Assembly (NCBI GenBank): GCA_963556195.1
Contig: OY744531.1
Span: 52,432,200-52,496,199, forward strand
Source of the DNA: Sepiola atlantica
Taxonomy: Eukaryota; Mollusca; Cephalopoda; Sepiida; Sepiolidae
DNA: 64,000 bases
Direction of reading: 5' to 3'
The translations under genes were made by a program, and so were the position numbers. This document shows positions 23,901 through 36,059 of the stretch, in pieces. A model generated the notes under the pieces. It saw only the letters and a list, made by a program, of their open reading frames with translations, was not told the origin of the DNA and ran no database searches. Position 1 is the first letter of the stretch; each line of letters opens with the position of its first letter.

Positions 23901-24190
23901 TCCCTCTTCAAGTCTTCTAGTTGTTCAAAAACGAGTTTTTTAATCTGACCATTTAAGCGTTCCCCCACCAGGGCTTTTTCTTAACTTCTTATTTTTCCGT
24001 TCTCCTACTGCGAGTAGATTTGATACACTATTGGCAGCAGCTTTAATAACTTAATTACACTGATCAAGATTATTTATTAATAAAAATGGCAAGATATAAT
24101 TCACTTTGCTCGTGACAGTTTAATGTTATTTCCTATTGACAAATCTCAGGTCCGGTGTCTGTTCTAAATTGACAGCTCTTAGCTTCTTGT

Positions 24191-24665
24191 CTAACAATCT
24201 GAAAATATAAATATCTTTATATGTTTTACGATTGCATCTGTGGAAAGGGTCTGATTACCATTAGTTACAATATTTTCGCTCTCAGAGTTTGTTGTTGTTT
24301 CTACAATAGGCTTTTCGTCAACTACACCAAGTTTATTCATCTCCCCAAGCTTGTCTAAATCTACTCTCTTAATTTCTCCTTTTAGTCTTTCTATTTCAAT
24401 AGTAGATAACCATTCATTAATTCTTATCATCTGGGCTTTTCGTGCAAGTTTAAACAGGCTTAGCTCATTCCAGCTTTGGTGCATTCGTTGTCTATATCGT
24501 CTCTTAGCAGGATCACTCTTCAAGTAACATTTCATCACAATTCTATTCAAGCATTTAGTCTAATAAGTTCTAGTTTTAGTGTTAGTGTTTCGAGGGTTTC
24601 GCTGGATGACGACTTGGCAAACCTCGCTCCTTCCTCCGCCGGACGTGGGTCCTGTACTTGACATT
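24191..24665 (-). pseudogene. R2-like LINE ORF, N-terminal segment
   Basis: A 119-codon frame at 24191-24550 contains a basic block (CYLKSDPAKRRYRQRMHQSW) followed by an amphipathic segment with INEWLSTIEIE. This pattern precedes the reverse transcriptase in R2-like elements of invertebrates. The same frame continues upstream past one stop (near 24556) to about 24665. It has no role for the host. Its start cannot be placed. Confidence 0.65.
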
Positions 24666-24700
24666 CTGTACCTACATACGTCATTTTCGGTTTGATAATA

Positions 24701-24786
24701 TTTAACACTCAAAATTAAATAATATGAGGAATGGTTTGTGAAAGGTTTTCCTTCCCTAGTATTTTATTGAGATACCATCTCTAGAG

Positions 24787-24787
<1 letters not shown>
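24701..24787. other. Possible 5' region of the R2-like LINE
   Basis: A/T-rich sequence between the last recognisable coding block and an (ATT)n array. It may be LINE 5' UTR or flanking DNA. Confidence 0.3.
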
Positions 24788-24830
<43 letters not shown>

Positions 24831-24901
24831 CATTATTATTATTATTATTATTATTAAATATATCCTTATTATAATTATTATCATTATTATTATTATTTTT
24901 A

Positions 24902-24957
<56 letters not shown>

Positions 24958-24958
24958 G
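24788..24958. repeat. (ATT)n microsatellite, interrupted
   Basis: Trinucleotide ATT array of about 170 bp with a less regular centre. Confidence 0.95.
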
Positions 24959-25304
24959 ATACAATAATATGCTAAGACATTTCCTGTTCGTACGTAAATT
25001 ATACAATGCTAAAAATGAATCGAAAATGTACTAGTGCTGTTTAGATACATGTTCTGACTTCACCCATTTCAAAATAAAGGGTTTCGGAACGCAGACTGAC
25101 AAATGGTGTTTACCTAGTTTGAATCCGATCGGTTCCATACCCTCACTTTCATTTGTGGATGCTGACAACTTTTATTAGGTATCTCTTGTAAGTATCCCCA
25201 CAAAAAAGAACATAATCGGTGAAATCACGGCCAATAACTTAATCAAAACGGTCATACAGTTCTGATTTATAAGTATTTATCTTCATACAATTTGATTAGG
25301 AAAG

Positions 25305-25362
<58 letters not shown>

Positions 25363-26767
25363 GTTAATATATATATATATAAATATAATTATTTTTTATT
25401 AGAAGGCTTTTCCATGTATAATAACTAAATTCTGCATTGAAATATTTAATTATTTTTATTAGCAAACAAGAACTGTGTATTGTCATTTATTTTCTGGTTG
25501 CACTGGAAAGGATCCAGGAGTAAACACTAAACACAGTCAATGAATAATAATGAATAATTTATTTTCATGCAATGGGTGTTTATTTTGTTATTTTTTTACA
25601 TAAATCTATTCATCACATTCTGTCTCTATCTTTCAAAAATGAAACAGATTTGTCTGTCTTTCTTTTACATATTTATTTATTTTCTCCCACATGGATTTGC
25701 ATCAATATATGAATGTGTAAACTAGTCTTCAGATGGTTGAGTACCATCAAATTTAAATCGATAGAAATAGCAATCTAAAAAATTGTTGATATATATATAT
25801 ATGTTCCATAAACATCTATATAATACACTAAAGTATTTCGTACTACGTTGTAACCTTTCATACACATTAACAAATACGATTGTCTGATGATGATTGCTAA
25901 TTGATATGATGTCGCTCATGAAAACGCTTTACCCATTATAAAATAAATTGTGACAAAATAGAATGAAGTTGCCACATTGACTAAAACAATATAATTTGTA
26001 AATATATGCATTTGAAAAAGTGACATTCATTTGATGTATTTGTGTGCATATTTAGTTAACAATTATTTTACTGAAACATTTTCTTTTTTTAAATAAAATT
26101 GATACAATTTTAAACAAATAAATAAACATACACATGTTCCTTTTATTGATTTAAATAATGTTTTTTACGGAATACGAAATAGTCATTTATCATAATAGTA
26201 TTAATAATAAGAGAGATTTATTATTTTTTATAGGAATATAATTATCTAAATTAAATTATACAGAGTGATTTAAAAAGCAGTGTGAAATTTTTACTAGGTC
26301 CAACTCGTAAATTATAATGATATTTAAATAATACGCGGAAATATGACAACATTTATTAATTGACTTTAAGAAAAATGAATCTCTGTGAAATTTACAACAA
26401 AGAGAGAGACGGAATTTCGAGGATTATGTAACGGCAAGAGGTTGCTGACCGTGGTTGATCTCTTACCCATAGACAGTAGATGAATATGGATGTATGTTGA
26501 CGGCACTTACGGGTGACAGAACCTGTAGAGTAACTGGGTCAATAATCACTTGATCCATTCATTGTAAAATTCTGTGAAAGAAAATGAAATATGAGTTATA
26601 AATAAAGGGATTGTAACATATGAAAACACATGTTGACTTTCAAATTAATTTCTGGAGTTTAAGAAAAACGATGTAACAACAAAGCTTTAATGATGTAACA
26701 TCAATAGTATCATTTAGTATACAAGCCTACTGCTTATCTTTCCGGTAATAAACGACAACTTGCACAC

Positions 26768-26768
<1 letters not shown>
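24959..26768. other. Unassigned sequence with (TA)n at 25307-25380
   Basis: No gene was recognised. A TA array lies at about 25307-25380. At about 26260 ATACAGAGTGATTTAAAAAG resembles a Tc1/mariner-class terminus, but no partner end was found. Confidence 0.4.

Positions 26769-26853
<85 letters not shown>
26769..26853. repeat. Compound (TA)n-(GA)n microsatellite
   Basis: About 62 bp of TA followed by about 22 bp of GA. Confidence 0.95.
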
Positions 26854-27557
<704 letters not shown>

Positions 27558-28831
27558 ACTTACGCATATCAATACATATTTACACAATGTCTCACACTGC
27601 TATCGCTCCTGTTATTTCTTTTCAAACATATATATGTATATACACACAGCAGCGCGCAATAAGAATATATTAATATAAGAAAGTATGTAAGAAATCCGTT
27701 AGAAAATAAAATACATTTGATTACTTGGCTTCAAGTAATAAGACACCTTAGGCGGTGTTAAGGGGAATACGTGTGGTACATTTCCGATAGATTTGTTTAA
27801 TCAGCGATAAGTCAAAAGTATATGCCACGTTTTTTGCATGTATTTGAATAAACATTGTATATTAAAAATATTTAGTTTATTTCTTTTAGTTTAGAATTAG
27901 AACATATATTTAAATTTACATAATGTTGAACACACTAACAAACACAGTACTCCCTGCTTGATAATCTGAAAACTAGCAAGACGTCTCATTTTATACGTTC
28001 GTTTTTCTTTTAAATAACCAGTGTTTCGATCCTTAATTATATATTTTCATGAGGCAACTATCTGTTTTTTAAAGTATTTTTCTTTCGTCACAACTCTATT
28101 CTTTATTATATATATATATATATATATATATAGATCTATTTTTATTTACAACTTTCATTTTATATATTACTCTTTTATTTTTAATACAACTCTTTTTTCG
28201 TATTTAAACAAAATCGTATCGTCTTCACTGTACAATACTTTCTCTGTATATTTGTATTTTATTTTTCACAAAATTATGTAATTTCGTTTGATTTGCCTAT
28301 TTCTAATTTTAGATACAACCTGCCATTTCTTATTGTTTTATGTCTATACCTCCCTTACTCTTATTTACAAACGCCCTTTCTCGTTTTACATACGCCGTAT
28401 TGACAGGGAATTTTTTTCCTTTGCATTATATAACCTTTCGTCTTTCACCTACACACCGTTTCTCTTTTTACATGCATCACTTGATGTTTTACGCATCACC
28501 CGTTTTACATTGTGTCTTAAAATTCCATTTCCCTTCATATACGTACTTTTTATATGCTCCAAAACAAGATGCCGAATTCTTAAATCAGAAAAAAATATTT
28601 TAATTGCTTTTTGAAGCGGGGATATTGAATTAAACAATTGTTTTTCCTTCGTTGTTTGTATTCTATTGTTTTCATCAGAATAACATGAAACAAAAAACAT
28701 TATTTTCTTGGTATTTTTTCATAAATATTGACCTTTCCTTAAATTTTGTCCAGATCTTTTCATATATGTATATACCATCTAGGATATTCTATAGATAATG
28801 AATTAATTTTACCAAATTCAGTGCTAGTAAC

Positions 28832-28876
<45 letters not shown>

Positions 28877-29035
28877 CATATGGGGATTGCTAATTCTTTA
28901 CAGAAGAAGGCAATACCTACGAGATCGCAGTGTCCAATTGTACGCACGCAGATTACACAGCAGCTATGACTTTTTTTAACAATTCTTGCTACATATATGA
29001 CATACGAGTCCACCTGGTTCCGCTGGTAAATAACT
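27558..29035. other. Unassigned sequence with small (TA)n arrays
   Basis: TA arrays at 28104-28133 and 28834-28871. Overlapping Phe/Tyr/Ile-rich open frames at 28021-28614 reflect a T-rich composition and show no domain. Confidence 0.4.
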
Positions 29036-29079
29036 AGTTATAACTCTTATTTGGCACTCGTGTAGTTAGCTCCTGTCAT

Positions 29080-29155
29080 GCAATATATAATGGTTTAGTA
29101 AACCAGCCTTTGAAAGACAGGTTTTTCCATATGAACTAGAAACATGGTAGAGTTG
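29080..29155 (-). pseudogene. Zinc-finger remnant at the LINE C-terminus
   Basis: Minus strand reads YGKTCLSKAGLLNHYILH, a recognisable C2H2-like finger typical of the C-terminus of this LINE family. The upstream Cys are replaced by Ser and Tyr. It supports extending the element to about 29040. Confidence 0.6.
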
Positions 29156-30239
29156 AAGTATGTCAGGGACGCTCGGCATTGATTGATTTCACAAATCACA
29201 TTTAAAACTGAGAACTCTATTCGCTTTTACTCAGACCTTGCAACTGTCGTTAATATCTCCCTACGCCCAACCGCTCATTCCAAGACCATCTTCTCCTAAT
29301 TCTCCACGTTCATATAAACATATTCCAGGTCGTTTTTAACAAAATCCTTTTAATATCATTTGGCTTGTGTCGACCGTTTGCCAGGCAACAGTTTTTTTAA
29401 AGAGCCTGTAATCTTCAATCCTAACAAAGTTCCTGGCCAACGCACTTGACTGCGTATAACACATCTATATGCTATACACACCAGCATGCAACAGTTGTGT
29501 CTAGTGTAAATGATTATTTGTTGACGTTTAAAATCCTTATACGGTACATTTTATTGAACCTCTCCAGAGTCGTAATGTATCGACGGTACTAATCCATATC
29601 TCCGTGAGACACAGGATCACAGATAAAACGCACGGCTAGTGGGCACTAATTTTTCTTTTGATGGTAATAGTCTTGTCCAAACAGGCTCGCTTTTCAAGCC
29701 TATCAAAGGCTTTGCTAGCCTTGTAACTCTTAGAAGTATTTCAGAGTCAATGGATCCATTCTGGGAAAGAGTACTCCTAAGATATACAAATGATTAAACT
29801 ACACTTAATCTAGCCCATTTGACGTTTATGATTGGTCTTACATACTTCATTTGTAGTGAAGTAATTATAATTATCTTTGTGTACTCCAGGTAGATGAGTT
29901 TAAAATCGGTTCATGCTATGAAAAACGGGTCATTTATCATCTGCATATCCTTCTCAGTGTGGGCACCGAAGTCCGCATCATTAACATAGAGGCGGTTACG
30001 TACAAGGGCTTAGAAGGTATTGGACATTTCATTTAATAAAGTGACATGGAAGACCATACCAGCGGTTCGGAAACGTACGAAAATACCGATGTTACATTCA
30101 TGAAAAGCGTTGGAGGAAGCATTGCAAAATATATTGAAAGAAACGTTGGTGCAAGAAATTCACCTTGTTTATCGATCGCTATTTGTTAATAGAGGGTTCC
30201 GCCGAAGAGAGAAAGGCGCCTGCTCTAACACCCTGATGA

Positions 30240-30440
30240 AGTGGTTTGATCATTTCTACGAATTCTAGTTTGCATTCAATTTTACCTGAGATTGCCCATA
30301 GGGCTGATCTATTAACAGTGTCGAAAGCTTCCGACAAAGTTACAAAAACCCAATTCTGTGAAATCCGCTGTTCTATTCATTTGTTCTCAAGTTGGCGGGC
30401 AGAAAATATTATCTCTACCGTGCCACGACTGGATCTATAG
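30240..30440 (-). pseudogene. RTE-like reverse transcriptase, palm fragment
   Basis: Minus-strand reading gives SEAFDTVNRSALWAISGK and LEFVEMIKPLHQG, the palm segment around the first catalytic Asp of LINE RTs (normally FVD.SKAFDTVNR..LW). No YxDD-bearing continuation with an intact box could be read: the expected LYADDA position now reads LYVNDAD at about 29975, so the first Asp of the box has become Asn. Confidence 0.7.
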
Positions 30441-30566
30441 CCGCTCTAGCATTATGTGCGAAATGGTTAGATACACTTACATAGTGAACCGGTATACAAA
30501 AACTTTGAGGATACCTTTCCCTACAGCTTCAAGAAGGCTTATAAATCGATAATTCTAACAGGCTGA

Positions 30567-30821
30567 TCAGGCGTCTTTTCCCTTGTATAACGGGATCAGA
30601 GATGCGTTCATCAAATCCTGAGGTACAAATACACCCGTCCTAATATCGGATATCAGGTGGTGAGCGTCTGTAGCGATCTTGTTATTTCCAAAACGGAGAG
30701 CTTCAACAAAAATGTCATTAATGCCAACCACCTCTCCGATATTAATTTCCTTAATTGTATTATGAATCTCAGAGAAGTTGGAACAGTCCATCATCAACTG
30801 ATTGTTAGACTTCCATGGCAA
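30567..30821 (-). pseudogene. RTE-like reverse transcriptase, fingers fragment
   Basis: An 84-codon open frame whose second half matches the LINE RT region where an alpha-helical block is followed by (I/V)PQD and a strand ending in YK(G/N)K. The usual SGKAPG(S/T)D motif has become IGEVVGIND, so it is decayed. It opens into the rest of the element only through frameshifts. It lies just downstream of a decayed pre-RT block on the same strand. Confidence 0.7.
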
Positions 30822-30999
30822 ACTGTTGATGATCTCTTAATCAACCACTGACGGATTGTAGTATTAATTCGTTGAATGCTTAGATCACTGTTTCATTATA
30901 TCCTCGGGGCCTTTGTGGAGAAGCGACCCGTCTTTGAACCTTAGTGGTAACATGGATGATTAGAGCCCAAAGACCAGTCTCATCACATGGAACACATTT

Positions 31000-31655
<656 letters not shown>

Positions 31656-31824
31656 ATTATAATTTGATGTATCCACATGAAATGTTATTAGGAGATATAC
31701 TATTTTATCCATCGATTTTTAGTATTTACTTAAACCGTGCTCAATACGTAAGTAGAACTGGGAAGAAAGTTATGAAAATATATTCCTGGCAATTAAGCTA
31801 CACATAGGCTTCTGCGTTTTATCC

Positions 31825-31829
<5 letters not shown>

Positions 31830-31905
<76 letters not shown>
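31830..31905. repeat. (TA)n array, landing site of a MITE
   Basis: About 75 bp of TA, directly abutting the left end of the MITE at 31910. Confidence 0.95.
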
Positions 31906-31909
<4 letters not shown>

Positions 31910-32293
31910 CAGGGTGGGCAAAAATAAGAGTCCTATTTTTAAAAATTCATAACTTTTTTATTTATTGATTTAAAAAAAATTTTTTTTTAGAATAAGTAAA
32001 GGACCCCTTCCGAAGTAAGCATGAGCCGTATTAGCCCTAAGGAACGTACCCTCATTTAGAAAACATTAGTTTTGCTTAAAAAACTCAAAACAGTGTAAAA
32101 AACAATACTTTAGTTTTTGTAAGTTTTAAGAAGTGTTTTTCGGCTAAAATTTGTTTTGTTTATTTCAAAAAATCTCGGAAGGGTCAGTCTACACACACAT
32201 AAAGTTTGGTGAGTTTAACTTTTATTTTGTGGAAGTTATTCAAATTCAAGTTATTCAAATTTAAAGATAGGACCCTTATTTTGGCCCACCCTG
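31910..32293 (+). mobile_element. MITE copy 1, Tc1/mariner-type ends
   Basis: A 384-bp element with terminal inverted repeats starting CAGGGTGGGCAAAAATAAG on the left and ending CTTATTTTGGCCCACCCTG on the right, flanked by TA on both sides. The interior has no transposase. A copy in the opposite orientation at 63226-63606 is nearly identical, so both are recent. The TA duplication and CAGGG ends indicate mobilisation by a Tc1/mariner-class transposase, which I infer. Confidence 0.9.
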
Positions 32294-32990
32294 TATATAT
32301 ATTTAAAGTTTACAATGATTAATAAAAAAATAACATCACGTAATGGATGGTAATACTGCTGCAAGATCCGTGGAGATGCCGCTCAAAATAGTATTTTCTG
32401 CCACGCCAGAGTACAGACTCCACTCTGCCATCTAGTCTGGGTGATCTCTTCTCTACTGTAGAACCATTTTCCTACAGGAGACACGTCTTTCTCTACTTTA
32501 TCGTTATTTTGATAGAAGGTGCTTGACAGAGCTCTAATTGCTGGTTCATCACTATAAAACATTCACAACAAGTACTCGTCTAGCTACCCCCACAGAAAGT
32601 ACATTTTCCTTCCTTCTTCTGTGTATCTAAAACCAAACGATATTACTATGAACAGAGTTTCTTTCCTAGAGTTTCCTATCTGCGGAATACATTACCATGG
32701 AATTGCATCCATGCAGTCTACAACATGGTTGCCTTTAAGTCCAAGAGAGAAAGAGAGGGAGAGATCAACAGAGAGAGAGAGAGAGGTAGAGTGAGGTAAG
32801 GCGAGAGATAGAGAAACAGAGACTGGAAAAGATAGAAATATATGGATATATGCAAACTTCCTATTCCAGTCGCTTCTTTCCAAGTACTGCAGGTTTGTCG
32901 AACTCATTTCCTGCTGACCATTTACTTCCTACCTATAGCCTTCGTCTTTTTAAGACTAAAACGAATAGTTTTTGTGAGAATCATCTTTCG
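32294..32990. other. Unassigned sequence
   Basis: A GA-rich block at about 32745-32820 gives a Ser/Leu-rich minus-strand frame. No gene was recognised. Confidence 0.4.
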
Positions 32991-32998
32991 TGTATGTT

Positions 32999-33055
32999 AG
33001 CTCCTTATATCAAGTGTTTTCATGCCTTGTCTGGGGCGATTTCCATGAAACAAAA
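32999..33055 (+). mobile_element. LINE fragment matching 40431-40488
   Basis: Shares TAGCTCCTTA(T/C)ATCAAGTG and TTTCATGC(C/T)TTGT(C/T)TGG(G/A)GCGATTTC with the LINE remnant at 40431. Only this short piece is present. Confidence 0.55.
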
Positions 33056-33697
33056 GATCGATATATACGTAAACATATGTTATAATTGTTGAAATGCCGC
33101 ACGTCTGGTACGATACGCTTACCATCGAGCTACGAAGTGGGAAGAAGCTTTCCTAATCTAAATGTCTTTTCCATAATGTGAAGCGAATGATTAAATTTCG
33201 CCCTCAAGATTAAATAAAGTGGATCTCAACGTTCGCAACTGAAATAATTAATTGACTTTAAAGAAACAAAACACAAAACGTTTACGATGCTTCTCTCCTC
33301 GTATTTCAACATACGTGAAAAGTCGAAAGTAAAATGAAACTCTACGAGTGAATCAGTCCAATCGGCCGGCGTTCTACTTAGAGATCAAAATCTTCTATTT
33401 GCTTCTGCATAATACGAGACATCTCGAACATGTTTAAAAGTAAAACAATTTCGTTCGCTGGATAATGTTTCGTTATATATTCCTTCTCTTCCCTTTTAAT
33501 GAACGACTATATAAATTTTTATTTGAATTATTTTTAAAAATATAATATAATACATTTATATCAAACAGAAAAATACCACATCAGCCTGAAAATTACAAAA
33601 AAACTATTTTAAAAACTGAAATTAGAATAATAAATATAAAATAATTGCTTAAATTCTGGTTTATTAATTTTAATTAAATATTTTAGCACAACTTACA
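33056..33697. other. Unassigned sequence
   Basis: No gene. A tRNA D-arm-like stretch on the minus strand at about 33090-33130 lacks a B box. Confidence 0.35.
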
Positions 33698-33740
33698 ACT
33701 AGCAAAAATATGCTCCTTCTCTTCGCATATTTTTGCTAGT
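33698..33740. repeat. Perfect 16-bp hairpin
   Basis: ACTAGCAAAAATATGC at 33698-33713 and its exact reverse complement at 33725-33740, separated by an 11-nt pyrimidine-rich loop. It could be a cruciform-forming site or a small structured RNA. Function unknown. Confidence 0.8.
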
Positions 33741-33821
33741 AAATATAATGTTAGTATTGAGTTTGTTAATGAAAACGGAATGTGACAACTTCTTGTTGAT
33801 GCACACTACCCTACCCTAAGT

Positions 33822-34160
33822 AATGCTTGGGAGGATTGACTCATGACAACGTAACACATACTACATAGCCACCCAAAGGAAGACGAAATGCGTTGGAGGA
33901 TGATTTTATGAAAACAGAACAGACACTACATTGACCCGCCAAAAAAAGGAGGAGTTAATGCCTGGAAAGATGATATCATTACAACAGATCAGATACTACA
34001 CTAACACCAAAAAAGTAAGGAATTCCCAGGGGGTCCTTACCTTCAACAGAGAACAGCTACTACAATAAAATTAATCCCCTCAATAAGGTAATGCCTACGA
34101 CGAGGATATTATGAGGAAAAATCACATACTACAACTAAAAAAGGAGATGATGCCTGCGTT
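33822..34160 (+). repeat. Degenerate 64-70 bp minisatellite, about five units
   Basis: Units begin near AATGC at 33822, 33887, 33957, 34021, 34090 and 34149 and share CATACTAC/GATACTAC, ACAACAGA and runs of A before GGAGG. Divergence between units is high, so the array is old. Confidence 0.7.
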
Positions 34161-34201
34161 TCGGTTTTAGACAGACAGATACCAAATCTTCAGTAGTATT
34201 A

Positions 34202-34205
<4 letters not shown>

Positions 34206-34249
<44 letters not shown>
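34206..34249. repeat. (TA)n array
   Basis: TA dinucleotide array upstream of the Penelope-like fragment. Confidence 0.95.
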
Positions 34250-34251
<2 letters not shown>

Positions 34252-34434
34252 CAGCATTTTCTCCGTAATACAAATGTTGAATATGACAAACAACTTATCT
34301 TGTGTGGATTATTTTCCATTTGATGAATCAGGGTATTTGTTTCGGTGGAGAATTGGCCGATTCATGTTGCATTTCTATAATTCTTGCTCCTCGATTAGAG
34401 TTTTAGATACCACAAACCTCGTATATGAGTTCTA

Positions 34435-34745
34435 ATGCTCATTAGGACAATGTGTTTACAACATCCAAAAAAGATATACGTTGGCCTGACTACTACAACT
34501 TTGTCGAGGAGGTTAACAATGCATTTATCTCCTACCAGTGCCATAGCTCAGAACCTCACTACTCAGTATTTCTCCCCCCCCGCTCCCAATTTCGAAAACT
34601 CTTTGTATACAAAACTACAATATTAGAACATACCAATAATAAACATAAATTCTATATATTAGAAGCCTTATACATTGATACAAAAAAAACAGCCATTAAC
34701 AAAATTGACTTTAACACTAGTAGTATCATCCTAAAATATTTATAG
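34435..34745 (+). pseudogene. Penelope-like element, GIY-YIG endonuclease end
   Basis: One frame reads KIYVGLTTTTLSRRLTMHLS (the YVG half of GIY-YIG followed by the conserved Arg helix), and after a C-run at about 34573-34581 the coding sense continues in another frame as FVYKTTILEHTNNKHKFYIL, ALYIDTKKTAINKIDFNTSS and a TAG stop at 34743. In intact Penelope-like elements this domain follows the reverse transcriptase and cuts the target. Here the RT is absent and the C-run carries a frameshift. The 3' flank to about 34900 is probably its UTR. Confidence 0.8.
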
Positions 34746-34980
34746 TCCTAACTTTAGTTCCGTATAAGTAATTTAATTCCCGCCCACACTACTTATTAAT
34801 ATTTACATGAACAGTATGGTATTCACCTGATTATCCTGAAAATTGGCCCGGATTGTCCTGAAAGTACTTGGAACACCTACAGTTATGGCAGGTTCATCGG
34901 CTAACTCTCCACCGAGGAAAGACTCTGATTCGGCAAATGGAAACGATCTGCACAAGTATATGCAGACATAAGTTTTCTAT

Positions 34981-34991
34981 CAACACACACC

Positions 34992-35067
<76 letters not shown>
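34981..35067. repeat. Compound (CA)n-(TA)n microsatellite
   Basis: A CA array then a TA array. Confidence 0.95.
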
Positions 35068-35069
<2 letters not shown>

Positions 35070-35400
35070 AGTGAAATATTTTGAAAATCAGCAATCGAGC
35101 AATTTAAATGAAAAATTAATTAATTTAATTTTTTTTGCAAGCTTTCGTTGTAGAACAACTTTGTCAGGCGAGAGTGTCTGATAGTTTTTATTCTTCCTTT
35201 CTACCTCCTCATTTTGATGGTATTAACTCCGAGGGGTTGAATCACGATATGAGCAGAAAGAGACGCCAAGTTCTTAAAGACGTTAGGATATGTGTAGTCC
35301 TTGCGATGTTATGCGCAGATCGGCGCTTTTTAAGTAAGGAAATTGACAACATCTTTGAGGCACGCATGAGAATGTATTTAAGTGAAATATTTTGAAAATC
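35064..35400. repeat. Insertion bounded by a 26-bp direct repeat
   Basis: An identical 26-bp sequence (starting TATTTAAGTGAAATATTTTG) occurs at 35064-35089 and 35375-35400 and encloses about 285 bp. The enclosed DNA begins with an A/T-rich part and the hammerhead-like segment at 35138. Length and exactness suit a target-site duplication of a retroelement, or a duplication of element sequence. Confidence 0.65.
35138..35170 (-). ncRNA. Degenerate hammerhead-like motif
   Basis: Minus strand: CCTGACAA (core CUGANGA with one change), a 5-bp stem II GTTGT/ACAAC with TCT loop, then GAAAGC. No stem I partner was found, so the ribozyme is incomplete. It lies downstream of the Penelope-like fragment at 34435, but on the opposite strand. 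Confidence 0.4.
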
Positions 35401-36050
35401 TAACAAGAAAAAGGCGAGTTGATATGGTCATTAAGATATTCAGATTCGCGGAATTTTACATTGTTTCAGCATAATAATAAACATTAATTTCTCAATAAAA
35501 ACTGGTTATATGATGAAATGAATCAAACATAAAGGTGGAAGACCGATTGGTCAAATAAAGAAATTTTATATTACTGAGCAATTCGAAATGGGTACTTTGT
35601 ACTTTTCGCTATTATTATAAATATAAGACAGAAAAATGTCTTAATATTAAAGAAAAATAATCTAATTTTTTGATGAGCACGAGAAAAATAGGTAAAAGCA
35701 TCACAAGTGAACACATAAAATTTAAAATCCGAGCTAATTGCAAACATTACAATAAAAAGAATGACTTTGAAATTAAGAATGTTTGTATTGATTAACTCAA
35801 GAAATCTCTTTTGTACAGACTGGATGGAGAAATTATTATTCTAAACAATGCGCATAAACGTTTTCTATCCAAATTTTTAAGCATTTAATGCCAAAGCAGA
35901 GAGTCTAAAGAGAAAATTAAAAGTAACCTTTTCAGAAGTTTTCTCTGCTTGACTTTGAAGATGTAAAAAATAACCGCCAAGTTTGAATTAAAACCAAATA
36001 TTCAAGCAATTTCAAAAAGAAAATAAATATTCCATTCGCGTGATTAAACT
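35401..36050. other. Unassigned sequence upstream of the Ty3/gypsy remnant
   Basis: A/T-rich sequence with no recognised motif. It may contain decayed gag or protease sequence of the retroelement downstream. Confidence 0.3.
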
Positions 36051-36059
36051 AAGTTGACG

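Larger units (their letters stand above)
21422..24700 (-). mobile_element. R2-like non-LTR retrotransposon, decayed, with C-terminal endonuclease region
   Basis: Read on the minus strand, domains follow the order of R2-type LINEs with one ORF: an N-terminal conserved block, reverse transcriptase, a post-RT segment, a Cys/His knuckle, then a C-terminal endonuclease-like region and a (TAA)n tail. Several frameshifts and stops make it non-functional. It also carries an internal copy of its own 3' region at 21956-22082. Placement in the restriction-like-endonuclease group (R2/NeSL/CRE-like) is by recognition of motifs and order, not by a search. The 5' end is uncertain. Confidence 0.8.
29040..30990 (-). 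mobile_element. RTE-like LINE remnant with C-terminal zinc finger
   Basis: Minus-strand reading recovers, in order: a pre-RT block (RFKDGSLLHKGPEDI) at about 30890-30945; RT fingers (IGEVVGINDIFVEALRFG, VPQDLMNASLIPLYKGK) at 30567-30821; the RT palm start AFDTVNRSALW near 30310; then VKWARLSVV and LRSTLSQNGSIDSEI near 29740-29830; and a finger-like SKAGLLNH at about 29085-29155. This is the layout of a common invertebrate RTE-like family. There are many frameshifts and stops. Clade assignment is tentative. Confidence 0.75.

Noticed and set aside
26258..26285. ATACAGAGTGATTTAAAAAG as a mariner-type terminus
   Set aside because: No inverted partner or transposase nearby; it could be chance.
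28021..28614. Cluster of Phe/Tyr/Ile-rich plus-strand frames
   Set aside because: T-rich composition gives overlapping frames in two phases, with no transmembrane protein family recognised.
33085..33135. Minus-strand tRNA-like stretch (TAGCTCGATGGTAAGCG)
   Set aside because: It resembles a D-arm/A box, but no B box or acceptor stem follows. At most a truncated SINE or tRNA fragment.
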